Source: Mycobacterium interjectum (GTDB lineage Bacteria; Actinomycetota; Actinomycetes; Mycobacteriales; Mycobacteriaceae). Taken from it: a DNA stretch of 64,000 bases. Both the position numbers and the translations under genes were made by a program. This document shows, piece by piece, positions 19,554 to 29,604 of this stretch (positions within the stretch are counted from its first letter, which is position 1; each line of letters opens with the position of its first letter). Location: positions 1 to 64,000 of the forward strand of contig LQPB01000017.1 of the NCBI GenBank assembly GCA_002102225.1. The letters are read 5' to 3'. The notes under the pieces are model-generated. The model searched no databases and was not told where the DNA came from. It saw nothing but the letters and a program-made list of their open reading frames with translations.

Positions 19554-19617
19554 CGCGACACATAAACCACGCACACGACACGCCGAAAAACGTCGCAAAG
19601 ATTTATATCTCGGCGAC
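19554..19617. repeat. Dispersed palindromic repeat, copy A, at accD3/TetR convergent end
   Basis: This 64-bp element aligns without gaps over its first 45 bp to the copy at 61513-61578: CGCGACACATAA, CGACACGCCG and CGTCGCAA are identical and equally spaced, separated by variable 10-bp and 5-bp segments. Arms ATAAA/TTTAT and CGAC/GTCG make it imperfectly palindromic. It overlaps the last codons and TAA of the TetR gene and lies just after accD3, so it may end transcription in both directions. No transposase is linked to it. Confidence 0.75.
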
Positions 19618-20175
19618 GGCGGCGTCCTCGTCGGGCAGCCCGAGGTAGCGCTGGACCGTCGGCCCGAGCCAATCGACGATCTCGTCGCGCGTCATCTCGA
19701 CGACCGGTGGTAGCCGTAACACGAAGCGGCACAGCGCCATCCCGAGGATCTGCGTGGCGATCAGGCCGGCCCGCAGACCGGATTCCCCGGGGGGCGCCAA
19801 GGTGGCGACCAGCGGCTGCAGTTGGGCCCCGAAGATCTCGTGCATCCGCTGCGCGGCTTCACCGTTGGTGGCGCTGGAGCGCAGCAGGATGACCAGCGCC
19901 TCGTCGCCCTCCCAGCGTTCGAGGAAGTGGCGAACCACCGACCGCCCGATCTGCGTCCGGTCCGCCGAGGCCAAGTCCGGAAACCTCAGGTCGAAGTCCG
20001 CCGCCGCGGCGAACAGCTTGTCCTTGCTCCCGTAGTAGCGCATCACCATCGCGGGGTCGACGCCCGCGTCGGCGGCGATGGCCCGGATGGTGGCGGCCTG
20101 GAACCCGGACGCGCCGAACCGCTCGCGGGCCGCCGCCAGGATGGCCGCCTTGGTTTCTTCCGACGATCTGCGCAT
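19603..20175 (-). CDS. TetR-family transcriptional regulator
   Basis: The 190-aa protein has an N-terminal TetR helix-turn-helix (ETKAAILAAARERFGASGFQAATIRAIAADAGVDPAMVMRYYGSKDKLF) and a C-terminal ligand-binding domain of the TetR_C type (ATNGEAAQRMHEIFGAQLQPL). It should repress the divergent flavin monooxygenase and itself: three copies of a CCAACAAnnGTTGACA-type site lie in the 97-bp gap, one of them touching this start codon. ATG 20175 is chosen because the HTH begins 8 residues later. Its 3' end is embedded in a dispersed palindromic repeat. Confidence 0.92.
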   Translation of the reverse strand: MRRSSEETKAAILAAARERFGASGFQAATIRAIAADAGVDPAMVMRYYGSKDKLFAAAADFDLRFPDLASADRTQIGRSVVRHFLERWEGDEALVILLRSSATNGEAAQRMHEIFGAQLQPLVATLAPPGESGLRAGLIATQILGMALCRFVLRLPPVVEMTRDEIVDWLGPTVQRYLGLPDEDAAVAEI

Positions 20176-20254
20176 GTCAACAATTGTAGGCCAACAACTG
20201 TTGACATCCGGGCATCGACGCGCCAGCATGGAGCTATGCCAACAAGCGTTGACT
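20175..20254. promoter_or_regulatory. Three TetR operator sites between divergent TetR and monooxygenase genes
   Basis: Site 1 TGTCAACAATTGTAGG (20175-20190) and site 2 CCAACAACTGTTGACA (20191-20206) abut in inverted orientation and form a 32-bp inverted repeat. Site 3 CCAACAAGCGTTGACT (20239-20254) repeats site 2 with changes at three positions, just upstream of the AGGAGAGGAG ribosome site of the monooxygenase. Each 16-mer is itself an imperfect palindrome (CAACA/TGTTG), the usual form of a TetR dimer site. Confidence 0.8.
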
Positions 20255-20272
20255 TGTAGGAGAGGAGCCAAC

Positions 20273-21412
20273 ATGAACGACACCGACGTCCTGGTGGTCG
20301 GCGCCGGGCCCACCGGCCTGGCGCTCGGCGCTGCGCTGGTCGCCCGCGGGGTGCGGACGGTCCTGGTGGACCGGCTGGCCGAGGGGCAGAACACCACTCG
20401 CGCGGCCGCCGTCAACGCCCACACCCTGGAGGTGCTGGAGGATCTCGACGTCTCCCGGCGAATGGTCAAAGCGGGGCTGATCGCGCCGCGATTCACGATC
20501 CGGCAGCGCCGGCGCATCCTCATGCCCGTCGACTTCAGCGAGCTTCCGACGAAGCATCCCTACACGTTGATGCTCTCGCAGGCCGACACCGAACGGCTGC
20601 TGCTGGAGCGCCTGCACGAGCTCGGCGGCGAGGTGATCCGGCCCAAGACCTTGAGCCGCCTCACCCAGGACACCGACGGCGTCACCGCGACCTTCGACGA
20701 CGGCGAGACCATCCGGGCCGGCTATGTCGTCGGCGCCGACGGCATGCACAGCACGGTCCGCGAACACGCCGGAATCGGTTTCACCGGAGGCGAATTCGCC
20801 GAATCGTTCGCACTCGCCGACGTCCGGCTGGCCGGCGAGGCGCCCCGCGCCGAGGTGATCCTGTTCTACGCCCGGGACGGCCTGAACGTGCTGGCGCCGC
20901 TGCCGGGTGACGTCTTTCGCATCGTCGCACCCGTTGCGGACGCGCCGAAGGAGCCGTCGGTGGAGTTCGTCCAGGGCCTGCTGGACACCCGGGGCTTCGG
21001 GCCCGGCGAATTGAAGGTCACCGAGTTGCTGTGGGGGACCCGATTCCATATCCACCACCGCGTCGCCGACAGCTACCGGAACGGTCGGCTGCTGCTTGCG
21101 GGCGACGCGGCCCACGTGCACAGCCCCGCCGGTGGCCAGGGCATGAACCTTGGCATCGCCGACGCGACCTCCTTGGGCGGCGCGCTTGCGGACGTCGTGC
21201 GCGGGGGCCCCGACGCCGCGCTGGACGCCTACGCCGCGACCCAACGCGGGCAAGCCGAGCAGGTGCTGAAACTGACGGGACGACTGACCCGCGTCTCCAC
21301 CCTGCCGCGCCCGCTGCGCCCGATCCGCAACTCGGGAATGCAACTGGCCGCGCGGGTCCCGGGCGTGCGACGGCAGCTGGCGCTGCAGCTGAGCGGCCTG
21401 GGCCGCCACTGA
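20273..21412 (+). CDS. FAD-dependent aromatic monooxygenase (PheA/TfdB type)
   Basis: This 379-aa flavoprotein has the FAD dinucleotide motif [22 protein letters not shown] at the N-terminus, the DG motif [17 protein letters not shown] around residues 150-166, and the GD motif [24 protein letters not shown] near residue 280. These place it with class A flavin hydroxylases that use NAD(P)H and O2 on aromatic substrates. Substrate is unknown. The C-terminus lacks the thioredoxin-like domain of phenol hydroxylases. A strong AGGAGAGGAG precedes ATG 20273. The divergent TetR gene and its operators imply induction by substrate or product. Confidence 0.88.
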   Translation: MNDTDVLVVGAGPTGLALGAALVARGVRTVLVDRLAEGQNTTRAAAVNAHTLEVLEDLDVSRRMVKAGLIAPRFTIRQRRRILMPVDFSELPTKHPYTLMLSQADTERLLLERLHELGGEVIRPKTLSRLTQDTDGVTATFDDGETIRAGYVVGADGMHSTVREHAGIGFTGGEFAESFALADVRLAGEAPRAEVILFYARDGLNVLAPLPGDVFRIVAPVADAPKEPSVEFVQGLLDTRGFGPGELKVTELLWGTRFHIHHRVADSYRNGRLLLAGDAAHVHSPAGGQGMNLGIADATSLGGALADVVRGGPDAALDAYAATQRGQAEQVLKLTGRLTRVSTLPRPLRPIRNSGMQLAARVPGVRRQLALQLSGLGRH

Positions 21413-21467
21413 CGACGGCGGGCACCCCACTCGCGCCTCCCACCGCCTAAAGCGGCGATCCGGCACA

Positions 21468-22178
21468 ATGGGCCGCATGGACACTGGTGCCACCTCGCCT
21501 CGCGTCTTGGTCGTCGACGACGACTCCGACGTGCTCGCCTCGCTGGAACGCGGCCTGCGGCTGTCCGGGTTCGAGGTGTCAACGGCGGTCGACGGCGCCG
21601 AGGCCTTGCGCAGCGCCACCGAGACCCGCCCGGACGCGATCGTGCTCGACATCAACATGCCGGTCCTGGACGGCGTCAGTGTCGTCACGGCCCTCCGAGC
21701 CATGGACAACGACGTGCCGGTCTGTGTGCTCAGCGCGCGCAGCTCGGTCGACGACCGGGTGGCGGGGTTGGAAGCCGGCGCCGACGATTACCTGGTCAAG
21801 CCGTTCGTGCTGGCCGAGCTGGTGGCGCGGGTGAAGGCGCTGTTGCGTCGCCGCGGGTCCACCGCGACGTCGTCCTCGGAAACCATCACGGTCGGGCCGC
21901 TGGAGGTGGACATCCCCGGCCGCCGGGCGCGGGTCAACGGCGTCGACGTCGACCTGACCAAGCGGGAGTTCGACCTGCTGGCGGTGCTGGCCGAGCACAA
22001 GACCGCGGTGCTGAGCCGCGCTCAGCTGTTGGAGCTGGTCTGGGGGTATGACTTCGCCGCCGACACCAACGTCGTCGACGTGTTCATCGGCTACCTGCGC
22101 CGCAAGCTGGAGGCCAACGGCGGGCCGCGGCTGTTGCACACCGTCCGCGGGGTCGGGTTCGTGCTGCGAATGCAGTAG
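21468..22178 (+). CDS. prrA: Two-component response regulator PrrA
   Basis: The 236-aa OmpR-type regulator has a receiver domain (residues 11-130) with acidic pocket DDD at 17-19, phosphorylated aspartate D61 in VLDINMP, and KPF near 111-113. A C-terminal winged helix follows ([31 protein letters not shown]). It is almost identical to M. tuberculosis PrrA (Rv0903c), which controls respiration, nitrogen and redox genes and is essential there. ATG 21468 gives the same length; ATG 21477 is an alternative. prrB follows 26 bp downstream, forming one operon. Confidence 0.96.
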   Translation: MGRMDTGATSPRVLVVDDDSDVLASLERGLRLSGFEVSTAVDGAEALRSATETRPDAIVLDINMPVLDGVSVVTALRAMDNDVPVCVLSARSSVDDRVAGLEAGADDYLVKPFVLAELVARVKALLRRRGSTATSSSETITVGPLEVDIPGRRARVNGVDVDLTKREFDLLAVLAEHKTAVLSRAQLLELVWGYDFAADTNVVDVFIGYLRRKLEANGGPRLLHTVRGVGFVLRMQ

Positions 22179-22204
22179 CCATGCAGTGATCTGATGACGC
22201 GGCC

Positions 22205-23545
22205 ATGAACCTTCTGTCCCGGATTTTCGCCCGCACGCCCTCGCTGCGGACCCGGGTGGTGCTCGCGACGGCCATCGGCGCCGCGATCCCGGTGCTGATC
22301 GTCGGCGCCGTGGTCTGGGTTGGAATCACCAACGACCGCAAGGAGCGGCTCGACCGCCGGCTCGACGAGGCGGCCGGTTTCGCGATCCCCTTCCTGCCGC
22401 GCGGCCTCGACGAAATCCCGCGTTCGCCCAACGACCGCGACGCCATCATGACGATCCGCCGCGGCAACGTGGTGAAGTCGAATTCCGATGTCACGCTGCC
22501 CAAGCTGGACGTCGACTATGGCGACACCTACGTCAATGGGGTGCGTTACCGGGTGCGGACGGTGGAGATTCCCGGGCCCGGGCCGAGTTCGCTCGCCGTC
22601 GGCGCGACGTATGACGCCACCCTCGCCGAGACCAACAACCTGCACCGCCGGGTGATGCTGATCTGCGGATTCGCCATCGGTGCGGCCGCGGTGTTCGCGT
22701 GGCTGCTGGCCGTGTTCGCGGTGCGCCCGTTCAAACAGCTCGCCCAGCAGACCCGATTGATCGACGCCGGGGACGAGGCGCCCCGCGTCGAAGTGCACGG
22801 CGCCAGCGAGGCCGTTGAGATCGCCGAGGCGATGCGAGGCATGCTGCAGCGCATCTGGGATGAGCAGATCCGGACCAAGGAGGCGCTCGAATCGGCGCGC
22901 GACTTCGCGGCGGTGTCCTCCCACGAGTTGCGCACCCCGCTCACCGCGATGCGCACCAACCTCGAGGTGCTGTCCACCCTGGACCTGGCCGACGACCAGC
23001 GCAAAGAAGTGCTCAACGACGTCATCCGCACCCAGTCGCGGATCGAGGCCACCTTGAGCGCGCTGGAGCGGTTGGCCCAGGGCCAGCTGTCGACGTCGGA
23101 CGATCAGGTGCCGGTCGACATCACCGAGTTACTCGACCGCGCCGCGCACGACGCGATGCGGGTCTACCCGGAACTGGAAGTGTCGCTGGTGCCTTCGCCG
23201 ACCTGCATCATCGTGGGGTTGCCGGCCGGGTTGCGGCTGGCGGTCGACAACGCGATCGCCAACGCCGTCAAACACGGTGGCGCGACGCGGGTTCAGCTGT
23301 CGGCGGTCAGCTCGCGGGCGGGGGTGGAAATCGCCGTCGACGACAACGGCAGCGGCGTTCCGGAGGCCGAACGCCAAGCGGTGTTCGAGCGGTTCTCGCG
23401 GGGTTCGACCGCCTCGCATTCGGGCTCGGGCCTGGGGCTGGCCTTGGTGGCCCAGCAGGCCCACCTGCACGGCGGCACGGCCTCGCTGGAAGACAGCCCG
23501 CTGGGCGGCGCCCGGCTCCTGCTGCGCATCCCCGCGCCGAGCTGA
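22205..23545 (+). CDS. prrB: Sensor histidine kinase PrrB
   Basis: The 446-aa kinase has a first membrane helix (VVLATAIGAAIPVLIVGAVVWVGI, about 16-40), a short extracytoplasmic domain, a second helix (VMLICGFAIGAAAVFAWLLAVFAV, about 152-175), a HAMP linker, a dimerisation H-box SSHELRTPLTAMR with phosphorylated histidine H240, and an ATPase domain with N-box DNAIANAVKHGG, G1 DDNGSGVP and G2 GSGLGLALV. It matches Rv0902c in length. It phosphorylates PrrA. It ends 24 bp from the convergent arfC. Confidence 0.96.
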   Translation: MNLLSRIFARTPSLRTRVVLATAIGAAIPVLIVGAVVWVGITNDRKERLDRRLDEAAGFAIPFLPRGLDEIPRSPNDRDAIMTIRRGNVVKSNSDVTLPKLDVDYGDTYVNGVRYRVRTVEIPGPGPSSLAVGATYDATLAETNNLHRRVMLICGFAIGAAAVFAWLLAVFAVRPFKQLAQQTRLIDAGDEAPRVEVHGASEAVEIAEAMRGMLQRIWDEQIRTKEALESARDFAAVSSHELRTPLTAMRTNLEVLSTLDLADDQRKEVLNDVIRTQSRIEATLSALERLAQGQLSTSDDQVPVDITELLDRAAHDAMRVYPELEVSLVPSPTCIIVGLPAGLRLAVDNAIANAVKHGGATRVQLSAVSSRAGVEIAVDDNGSGVPEAERQAVFERFSRGSTASHSGSGLGLALVAQQAHLHGGTASLEDSPLGGARLLLRIPAPS

Positions 23546-23569
23546 CGCCGCGCACAAGGTCGAGCCGCG

Positions 23570-25030
23570 CTACTTCCGCGAACTCTTGCGCCACGGCGTG
23601 AAACAGGCCCGCGCCGCGCACTCTTCGTCCTTGAACCAGACCTGGGCGACGGTCGGATCGTAGGTCTCGTCATCGGGTGTGTAGTAGAGCCGGGTGTCCG
23701 AGCGGCCCTTCACCAGCCAGCCCGCCGGTCCGCCGCCGTCCGGGGTGGCGCGGGCCGAGCCGGGGCCGTAGGGCTCATACGGCAAGACGGGCGTCCACGT
23801 GGTGGGCGACTCCGCGGCCGGTGGCTTCCTCGGCGGCGACTGCGCGCCGGCCGGCGCCTTCGTCACCGGGCGCCCCTTGGCTCCCGGCGGCCGTTTGCCG
23901 GGCGGAACCTTCTTGCCGGGTGGGACCTTTCGCGGCGGCGCCTTGCGCGCGCCCGGAACCCTCTTCGCCGGTGCCCCTTTGGCGGGCGGGCGAGCCTTCT
24001 TCGGCGGGGTCTTCTTCGGGGCCGGACGCTCGGCCTTCGGCTCCTTGGCAGCATCGGCCCTCTTGGCCAGGAACCGCTTGATGAACGAAAACCTGGTCTT
24101 GGGCGGCTTTTTCGCCTCCGGAGCCGTCGTTGGCTCGTCCGCGACGGGCAGCTCGTCGGCCGCTGACTCCTCTGCGACGGGGAGCTCCGCCTGCGGTGGT
24201 TCTTCCTCCACAGGAATCGCCACCGTCGGGTGTTCGTCGACCGGAATCTTTGTCGTCGGCGGTTCTTCCTCGACGGCAAGCTCCGTTACCGCCGGCTCGT
24301 CGACGTCGGAAAGTTCCACGGCCGTCGCCTCTTCCGCGACGGGCAGCTCGGTGACCGGTGGCTCGTCCGCGACGGGCAGCTCCGCGTGCGGTGGTTCTTC
24401 TTCCACAGGAATCGCGATCGTCGGGTGTTCGTCGACCGGGCTGACCGTTGTGGGTCGTTCTTCCTCGACGGGATGCTCCGCCGCCGGTGCCTCGTCCGCG
24501 ACGGGAAGCTCCGCCGCCGGTGCCTCGTCCGCGACGGGAAGCTCCGCCGCCGGCGGTTCTTGCTCGACCGGAGCGATTGTCGTCGCTGGTTCTCGCTCGG
24601 CGAGGAGGTCCATGACCGGCGACCCTTCCCCGGCAGGGGTCTCCGTTGCCGGTGAGTCGTCCTCGACGGGCAGCTCCGCCGCCGGCGGCTCTTGCTCCAC
24701 CGGAACCGCGATCGTCGGATGTTCCTCGACCGGAATCTTCGTCGTCGGCGGTTCTTCCTCGACGGGAACCACGCTTGTCGGTGACTCCTCGACGGGCAAC
24801 GTGGTCGTCAGCGGGTCGTCGTCGGCCGGGACGTCGATCGCGAAGAACTCGTACGGGGCCGGAATCCTCGTCGTGGCCCACTCGGGCTCGACGTCCGCGG
24901 CGGCGGCCAACGCATCCGTCGGCGCCACCGCCGGCATCGGACGTTTGACGGGGCGCACCGCGAGCGCAAGCGTCAACGCCAGGCCCATCGCGAAAGACAG
25001 GCCGAAGAGCAACCAGTGCACGTGGCTCAT
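23570..25030 (-). CDS. arfC: ArfC-like channel accessory protein with enlarged charged repeat region
   Basis: The 486-aa protein starts with one membrane helix (HWLLFGLSFAMGLALTLALAV, residues 5-25). Residues about 78-303 are acidic 10-11-residue repeats of the form PVEEEPPTTKI / PVADEAPAAEL. Residues about 307-402 are strongly basic and Lys/Pro/Arg-rich (KKTPPKKARPPAKG, RKVPPGKKVPPGKR), histone-tail-like. The last 45 residues (GWLVKGRSDTRLYYTPDD... WFKDEECAARACF) are the short conserved module seen in ArfC proteins (sunset-type domain). M. tuberculosis ArfC (Rv0901) is only about 175 aa, so the middle has expanded nearly threefold. ATG 25030 overlaps the arfB stop by 4 nt. It is expected to work with the ArfA channel. 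Confidence 0.88.
   Translation of the reverse strand: MSHVHWLLFGLSFAMGLALTLALAVRPVKRPMPAVAPTDALAAAADVEPEWATTRIPAPYEFFAIDVPADDDPLTTTLPVEESPTSVVPVEEEPPTTKIPVEEHPTIAVPVEQEPPAAELPVEDDSPATETPAGEGSPVMDLLAEREPATTIAPVEQEPPAAELPVADEAPAAELPVADEAPAAEHPVEEERPTTVSPVDEHPTIAIPVEEEPPHAELPVADEPPVTELPVAEEATAVELSDVDEPAVTELAVEEEPPTTKIPVDEHPTVAIPVEEEPPQAELPVAEESAADELPVADEPTTAPEAKKPPKTRFSFIKRFLAKRADAAKEPKAERPAPKKTPPKKARPPAKGAPAKRVPGARKAPPRKVPPGKKVPPGKRPPGAKGRPVTKAPAGAQSPPRKPPAAESPTTWTPVLPYEPYGPGSARATPDGGGPAGWLVKGRSDTRLYYTPDDETYDPTVAQVWFKDEECAARACFTPWRKSSRK
24481..24546 (-). repeat. Perfect 33-bp tandem duplication inside arfC
   Basis: Two identical 33-bp units (24481-24513 and 24514-24546) encode the 11-residue unit ADEAPAAELPV twice. 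The perfect identity at every base indicates a recent slippage duplication within the wider, diverged acidic repeat region. Confidence 0.9.
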
Positions 25031-25179
25031 CGCTCCCCGCCTATCCCGCGACCTCCCGAGGCGGCAGGGAAGTCGTCAACGTCGACGCGTTTGTTCATGA
25101 TGTTGGCAATCACCCGCGCGACGGCCGAGCCCGCCACGAAAGCGAGGAGGTACCACACCCACTGGATCACAAAATCCAT
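25027..25179 (-). CDS. arfB: ArfB small membrane protein (50 aa)
   Basis: A 50-residue protein reads MDFVIQWVWYLLAFVAGSAV, then a short basic-acidic tail containing IMNKRVDVDDFP. One membrane helix spans about residues 4-26. Length equals M. tuberculosis ArfB (Rv0900), part of the arfABC locus reported to affect OmpATb activity and ammonia-linked acid adaptation. AAGGAG, overlapping the arfA TAA stop, lies 7 nt before ATG 25179; the TGA overlaps the arfC ATG. The tight packing shows a coupled arfA-arfB-arfC operon. Confidence 0.93.
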   Translation of the reverse strand: MDFVIQWVWYLLAFVAGSAVARVIANIMNKRVDVDDFPAASGGRGIGGER

Positions 25180-25190
25180 GCCGGATCTCC

Positions 25191-26162
25191 TTAACTGACA
25201 ACGATTTCGACGCGACGGTTCTTGGCGCGGCCCTCAGCCGTGTCGTTCGGCGCGATGGGGTTTGCCGAACCGAGGCCCCTGACGACCAGTTGGGGGGCAG
25301 CGACGCCATGGGCAACGAGAAAATCGGCGACCTTTTGGGCCCGCTGGGTACTCAACGGAATGTTGATCGCGTCGACGCCCGAATTGTCGGCGTAGCCGTT
25401 GAGCGTCACGTGCGCGGTCGGGCATGCCTTGATCTTGTCCGACACCTGGGTCAGTACCGGCTCGTCGGCCGGGGTCAGGCTGAACCCGTCATTGGCGAAC
25501 ACGATCGGGCCGCCCGTCACGGCGGTGATGGCCACCTGCAGGTCGTTGCACTGCGCGGCGGCCGGCGCCGCGGGCGGCGGGGCCTGCCCTTTGATCACAA
25601 GCTTGTCAACGACGTTGAGATTGGACCAGATGCGCACCGCCTCCAGGTGAACGGTGTTGTTTTGGTCTTGCGACGCGGCGGTGCCGGCGAAGGTGATGGT
25701 GTCCCCACTCACCGTGAGGCTGAAATCGGGAATCGAGGCGCTGTCTTTGAAAAATGGTCCCGCTTTTGCGAAGTCGAGCGCGTCGATATTGGGATTGATG
25801 CGTATTTGGTCGACGATGTTGACGCCCGGCGGCAGCGCCCCATTAAGCGCCCTCAGCAACGCGGCTTTCGCGGAGTCGTCGGGAAAGTCCCCACTGAGGG
25901 TAAAGCTATTGCCGTTTCGGGTAATTGAGAGCGGCGCCAGGGCGAGCTTCGGAACGGCGGGCCTGCTCGTCGGCGCCGCAACGGCCGGCCCATGAGCGGA
26001 ACGGGGTCGCTCGGACGCCCCGTAACCGATTGCCGCAATGAGTAACGGAATAACCACGACACCAATCATCCACGGAAGGCCGAGCGACCGCCCGCGCAAT
26101 TCCGGATCCCGCCCCAAGTCGGTATCTGCGGGCGCTTGCCGCAAATCCACCCCTAACCCCAC
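25191..26162 (-). CDS. arfA: OmpATb/ArfA peptidoglycan-binding envelope protein
   Basis: The 323-aa protein has one N-terminal helix (LPWMIGVVVIPLLIAAIGYGA), a central BON-like domain (SITRNGNSFTLSGDFPDDSAKAALLRALNG to VDKLVIKGQ) and a C-terminal OmpA domain (VTLNGYADNSGVDAINIPLSTQRAQKVADFLVAHGV... NRRVEIVVS) that binds peptidoglycan. It corresponds to Rv0899 (326 aa). GTG 26162 is preferred because GAGGGGG lies about 6 nt upstream and the start MGLGVDL then matches the M. tuberculosis protein; TTG 26180 is the alternative. It heads the arfABC operon. Confidence 0.93.
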   Translation of the reverse strand: MGLGVDLRQAPADTDLGRDPELRGRSLGLPWMIGVVVIPLLIAAIGYGASERPRSAHGPAVAAPTSRPAVPKLALAPLSITRNGNSFTLSGDFPDDSAKAALLRALNGALPPGVNIVDQIRINPNIDALDFAKAGPFFKDSASIPDFSLTVSGDTITFAGTAASQDQNNTVHLEAVRIWSNLNVVDKLVIKGQAPPPAAPAAAQCNDLQVAITAVTGGPIVFANDGFSLTPADEPVLTQVSDKIKACPTAHVTLNGYADNSGVDAINIPLSTQRAQKVADFLVAHGVAAPQLVVRGLGSANPIAPNDTAEGRAKNRRVEIVVS

Positions 26163-26266
26163 AATTGCCCCCTCGGTCAATACTCACCCGCACTTTCGTT
26201 TTGCAGGCGATATGCAGCCTACCGATTCGACGGGGGGACGCCTGCCAGGTCGGGCACACTGGAGCG

Positions 26267-26530
26267 ATGGGAAACGGCAGAAAACCGACCGACAGCGAAA
26301 CCCTGGCTTACATCCGCGGCCTCGTCGACGAGGAGAAAACGCTGCGGTCACAGCTGCAGCACGGCGAGATCAGCACGTCGGAGGAGCAGGATCGCCTGCG
26401 CCGGGTCGAAGTCGAGCTCGACCAGTGCTGGGACCTGCTGCGGCAGCGCCGCGCGCTGCGCGAAACCGGCGGTGACCCGCGCGAGGCGCAGGTGCGCCCG
26501 CCCGACGAGGTCGAGGGCTACCTGAGCTGA
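26267..26530 (+). CDS. DUF2630 family protein (Rv0898c-like)
   Basis: An 87-aa protein reading ETLAYIRGLVDEEKTLRSQLQHGEISTSEEQDRLRRVEVELDQCWDLLRQRRALRETGGDP, which is the DUF2630 helical pattern. It is predicted to be a two-helix, coiled-coil-like cytoplasmic protein of unknown function. Length matches Rv0898c (87 aa). GGAGCG precedes ATG 26267. Its TGA (26528-26530) overlaps the proposed CTG start of the flavoenzyme downstream (CTGA), so the two are probably translationally coupled. Confidence 0.88.
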   Translation: MGNGRKPTDSETLAYIRGLVDEEKTLRSQLQHGEISTSEEQDRLRRVEVELDQCWDLLRQRRALRETGGDPREAQVRPPDEVEGYLS

Positions 26531-28109
26531 GCGACGGCGGGGATTTTGACGCCTTAGACGTCATCGTCGTCGGCGGCGGCCACAACGGGCTGGTCGCGGC
26601 CGGCTATCTGGCCCGCGCCGGACTTCGGGTGCGGTTGCTGGAGCGGCTGGACCGGCTCGGCGGGGCCGCGGTTTCGGCGCAGGCCTTCGACGGGGTCGAG
26701 GTGCGGTTGTCGCGCTACTCCTACCTGGTCAGCCTGCTGCCGGCCCGCATCGTCGACGAGCTGGGCGCCGCGGTGCGACTGTCCCGCCGCCCGTATTCGT
26801 CGTACACACCCGATCCCGGCACCGGTGGCCGCAGCGGGCTGCTGGTCGGGCGTCCCGCGACCTTCGGCGCCGTCGGCGCCGCCGCAGACGAGGCCCGTTT
26901 CGCCGCCTTTTACCAACGCTGCCGGGTGGTGACCCAGCGGCTCTGGCCGACGCTGCTCGAGCCGCTGCGCACCCGCGAGCAGGCGCGCCGCCACGTCATC
27001 GACGGCGGCGCTGCCGACGCGGCCGCCGCGTGGCGGGCCATGGTCGACGAGCCGATCGGCCGCGCCATCACCGACGCGGTGGGCAACGATCTGGTCCGCG
27101 GCGTCATCGCGACCGACGCGCTGATCGGCACGTTCGCCCCCCTCGACGACCCTTCGCTGCGGCAGAACGTCTGCTTCCTCTACCACGTGCTCGGCGGCGG
27201 CACCGGAGATTGGGACGTCCCCGTTGGCGGGATGGGGTCGCTGACCGCCGCCCTGGCGTCGGCGGCCTCCGGCCATGGCGCCGAAATCATCACCGGCGCA
27301 GATGTTTTCGCGGTCGATCCCGACGGTGTGGTGCGCTACCGCCGCGGCGAGAAAGAGCACGCGGTGCGGGGCCGGTTCGTGCTGGCCGGCGTGACACCGA
27401 CGGTCCTGGCCGGCCTGCTCGGCGAGCGGCCGGCGGTCCCGGCCCAGGGCGCGCAGGTCAAGGTGAACATGGTGCTGCACCGCCTGCCCCGGTTGCGCGA
27501 CGACTCCGTCACACCCGAGCAGGCGTTCGCCGGGACGTTCCACGCGAACGAAACCTGGACCCAACTGGACAGCGCGTATGCGCGGGCGGCCGGCGGGCAC
27601 ATCCCGAATCCGTTGCCCTGCGAAGCCTATTGCCATTCGCTGACCGACCCGAGCATCTTGTCGGCCGAGCTGGCCCGCTCGGGTGCCCACACGATGACGG
27701 TGTTCGGCCTGCACACCCCGCACTCGCTGTTCGACGGAAACTACTCCGGCGCCCTGCGCGACCGACTGACCGAATCCGTGCTGGCCTCGCTGAATTCCGT
27801 TCTGGCCGAGCCGATTCAGGATGTCCTGATGAGCGATGCGCAGGGCCGGCCGTGCCTCGAGACGACGACCACCCTGGACTTGCACCGCACGCTGGGGATG
27901 ACTGCGGGCAACATCTTCCACGGCGGCCTGACGTGGCCGTTCGCCGACGACGACGACCCGCTGGACACCCCGGCGCGGCAATGGGGGGTCGCCACCGCCC
28001 ACGATCGAATCCTGTTGTGCGGCTCGGGGGCCCGCCGCGGCGGAGCGGTGTCGGGCATCGGCGGCCACAACGCCGCGATGGCGGTGCTGGCTTCCCCGGC
28101 GAGCAGAAC

Positions 28110-28113
<4 letters not shown>
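26527..28113 (+). CDS. FAD-dependent oxidoreductase, phytoene-desaturase-like (Rv0897c-like), CTG start
   Basis: The protein (528 aa from CTG 26527) opens with [38 protein letters not shown], the FAD-binding Rossmann motif of the amine-oxidase/carotene-isomerase superfamily, and ends with [19 protein letters not shown], the second FAD contact. It probably oxidises or isomerises a polyisoprenoid or similar substrate. No ATG, GTG or TTG lies in frame between a stop at 26473 and GTG 26629, yet GTG 26629 would cut off the FAD motif. CTG 26527, preceded by GAGGG and overlapping the upstream TGA by 4 nt, is the best start. The stop overlaps the convergent gltA2 stop (CTAG). Confidence 0.85.
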
Positions 28114-29405
<1,292 letters not shown>

Positions 29406-29604
29406 GAGAACCCCTTTGCGCTCTGGCTGGTCTGGCTGCCCTGACTCGGTGCTTATAGCTGAAGGTAGTCGTTATCGGGACGACGCGCCTGCCCGGGGTC
29501 GGGTCCGTGCGTCTCGCGGCCATCGGATGGTTGAGCAGCGCCGAAATTGCGACGTGACGGGTGTCATACCGAGTCGACACGCGGCCGTCGACCAACCGCG
29601 CGGG

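Noticed and set aside
23799..25100. 433-aa Ser/Gly/Thr-rich plus-strand ORF that looks PE_PGRS-like
   Set aside because: It is antisense to arfC, whose frame has the conserved C-terminal module, a membrane helix, and coupled overlap with arfB; the Ser/Gly pattern is simply the complement of Glu/Pro repeats.
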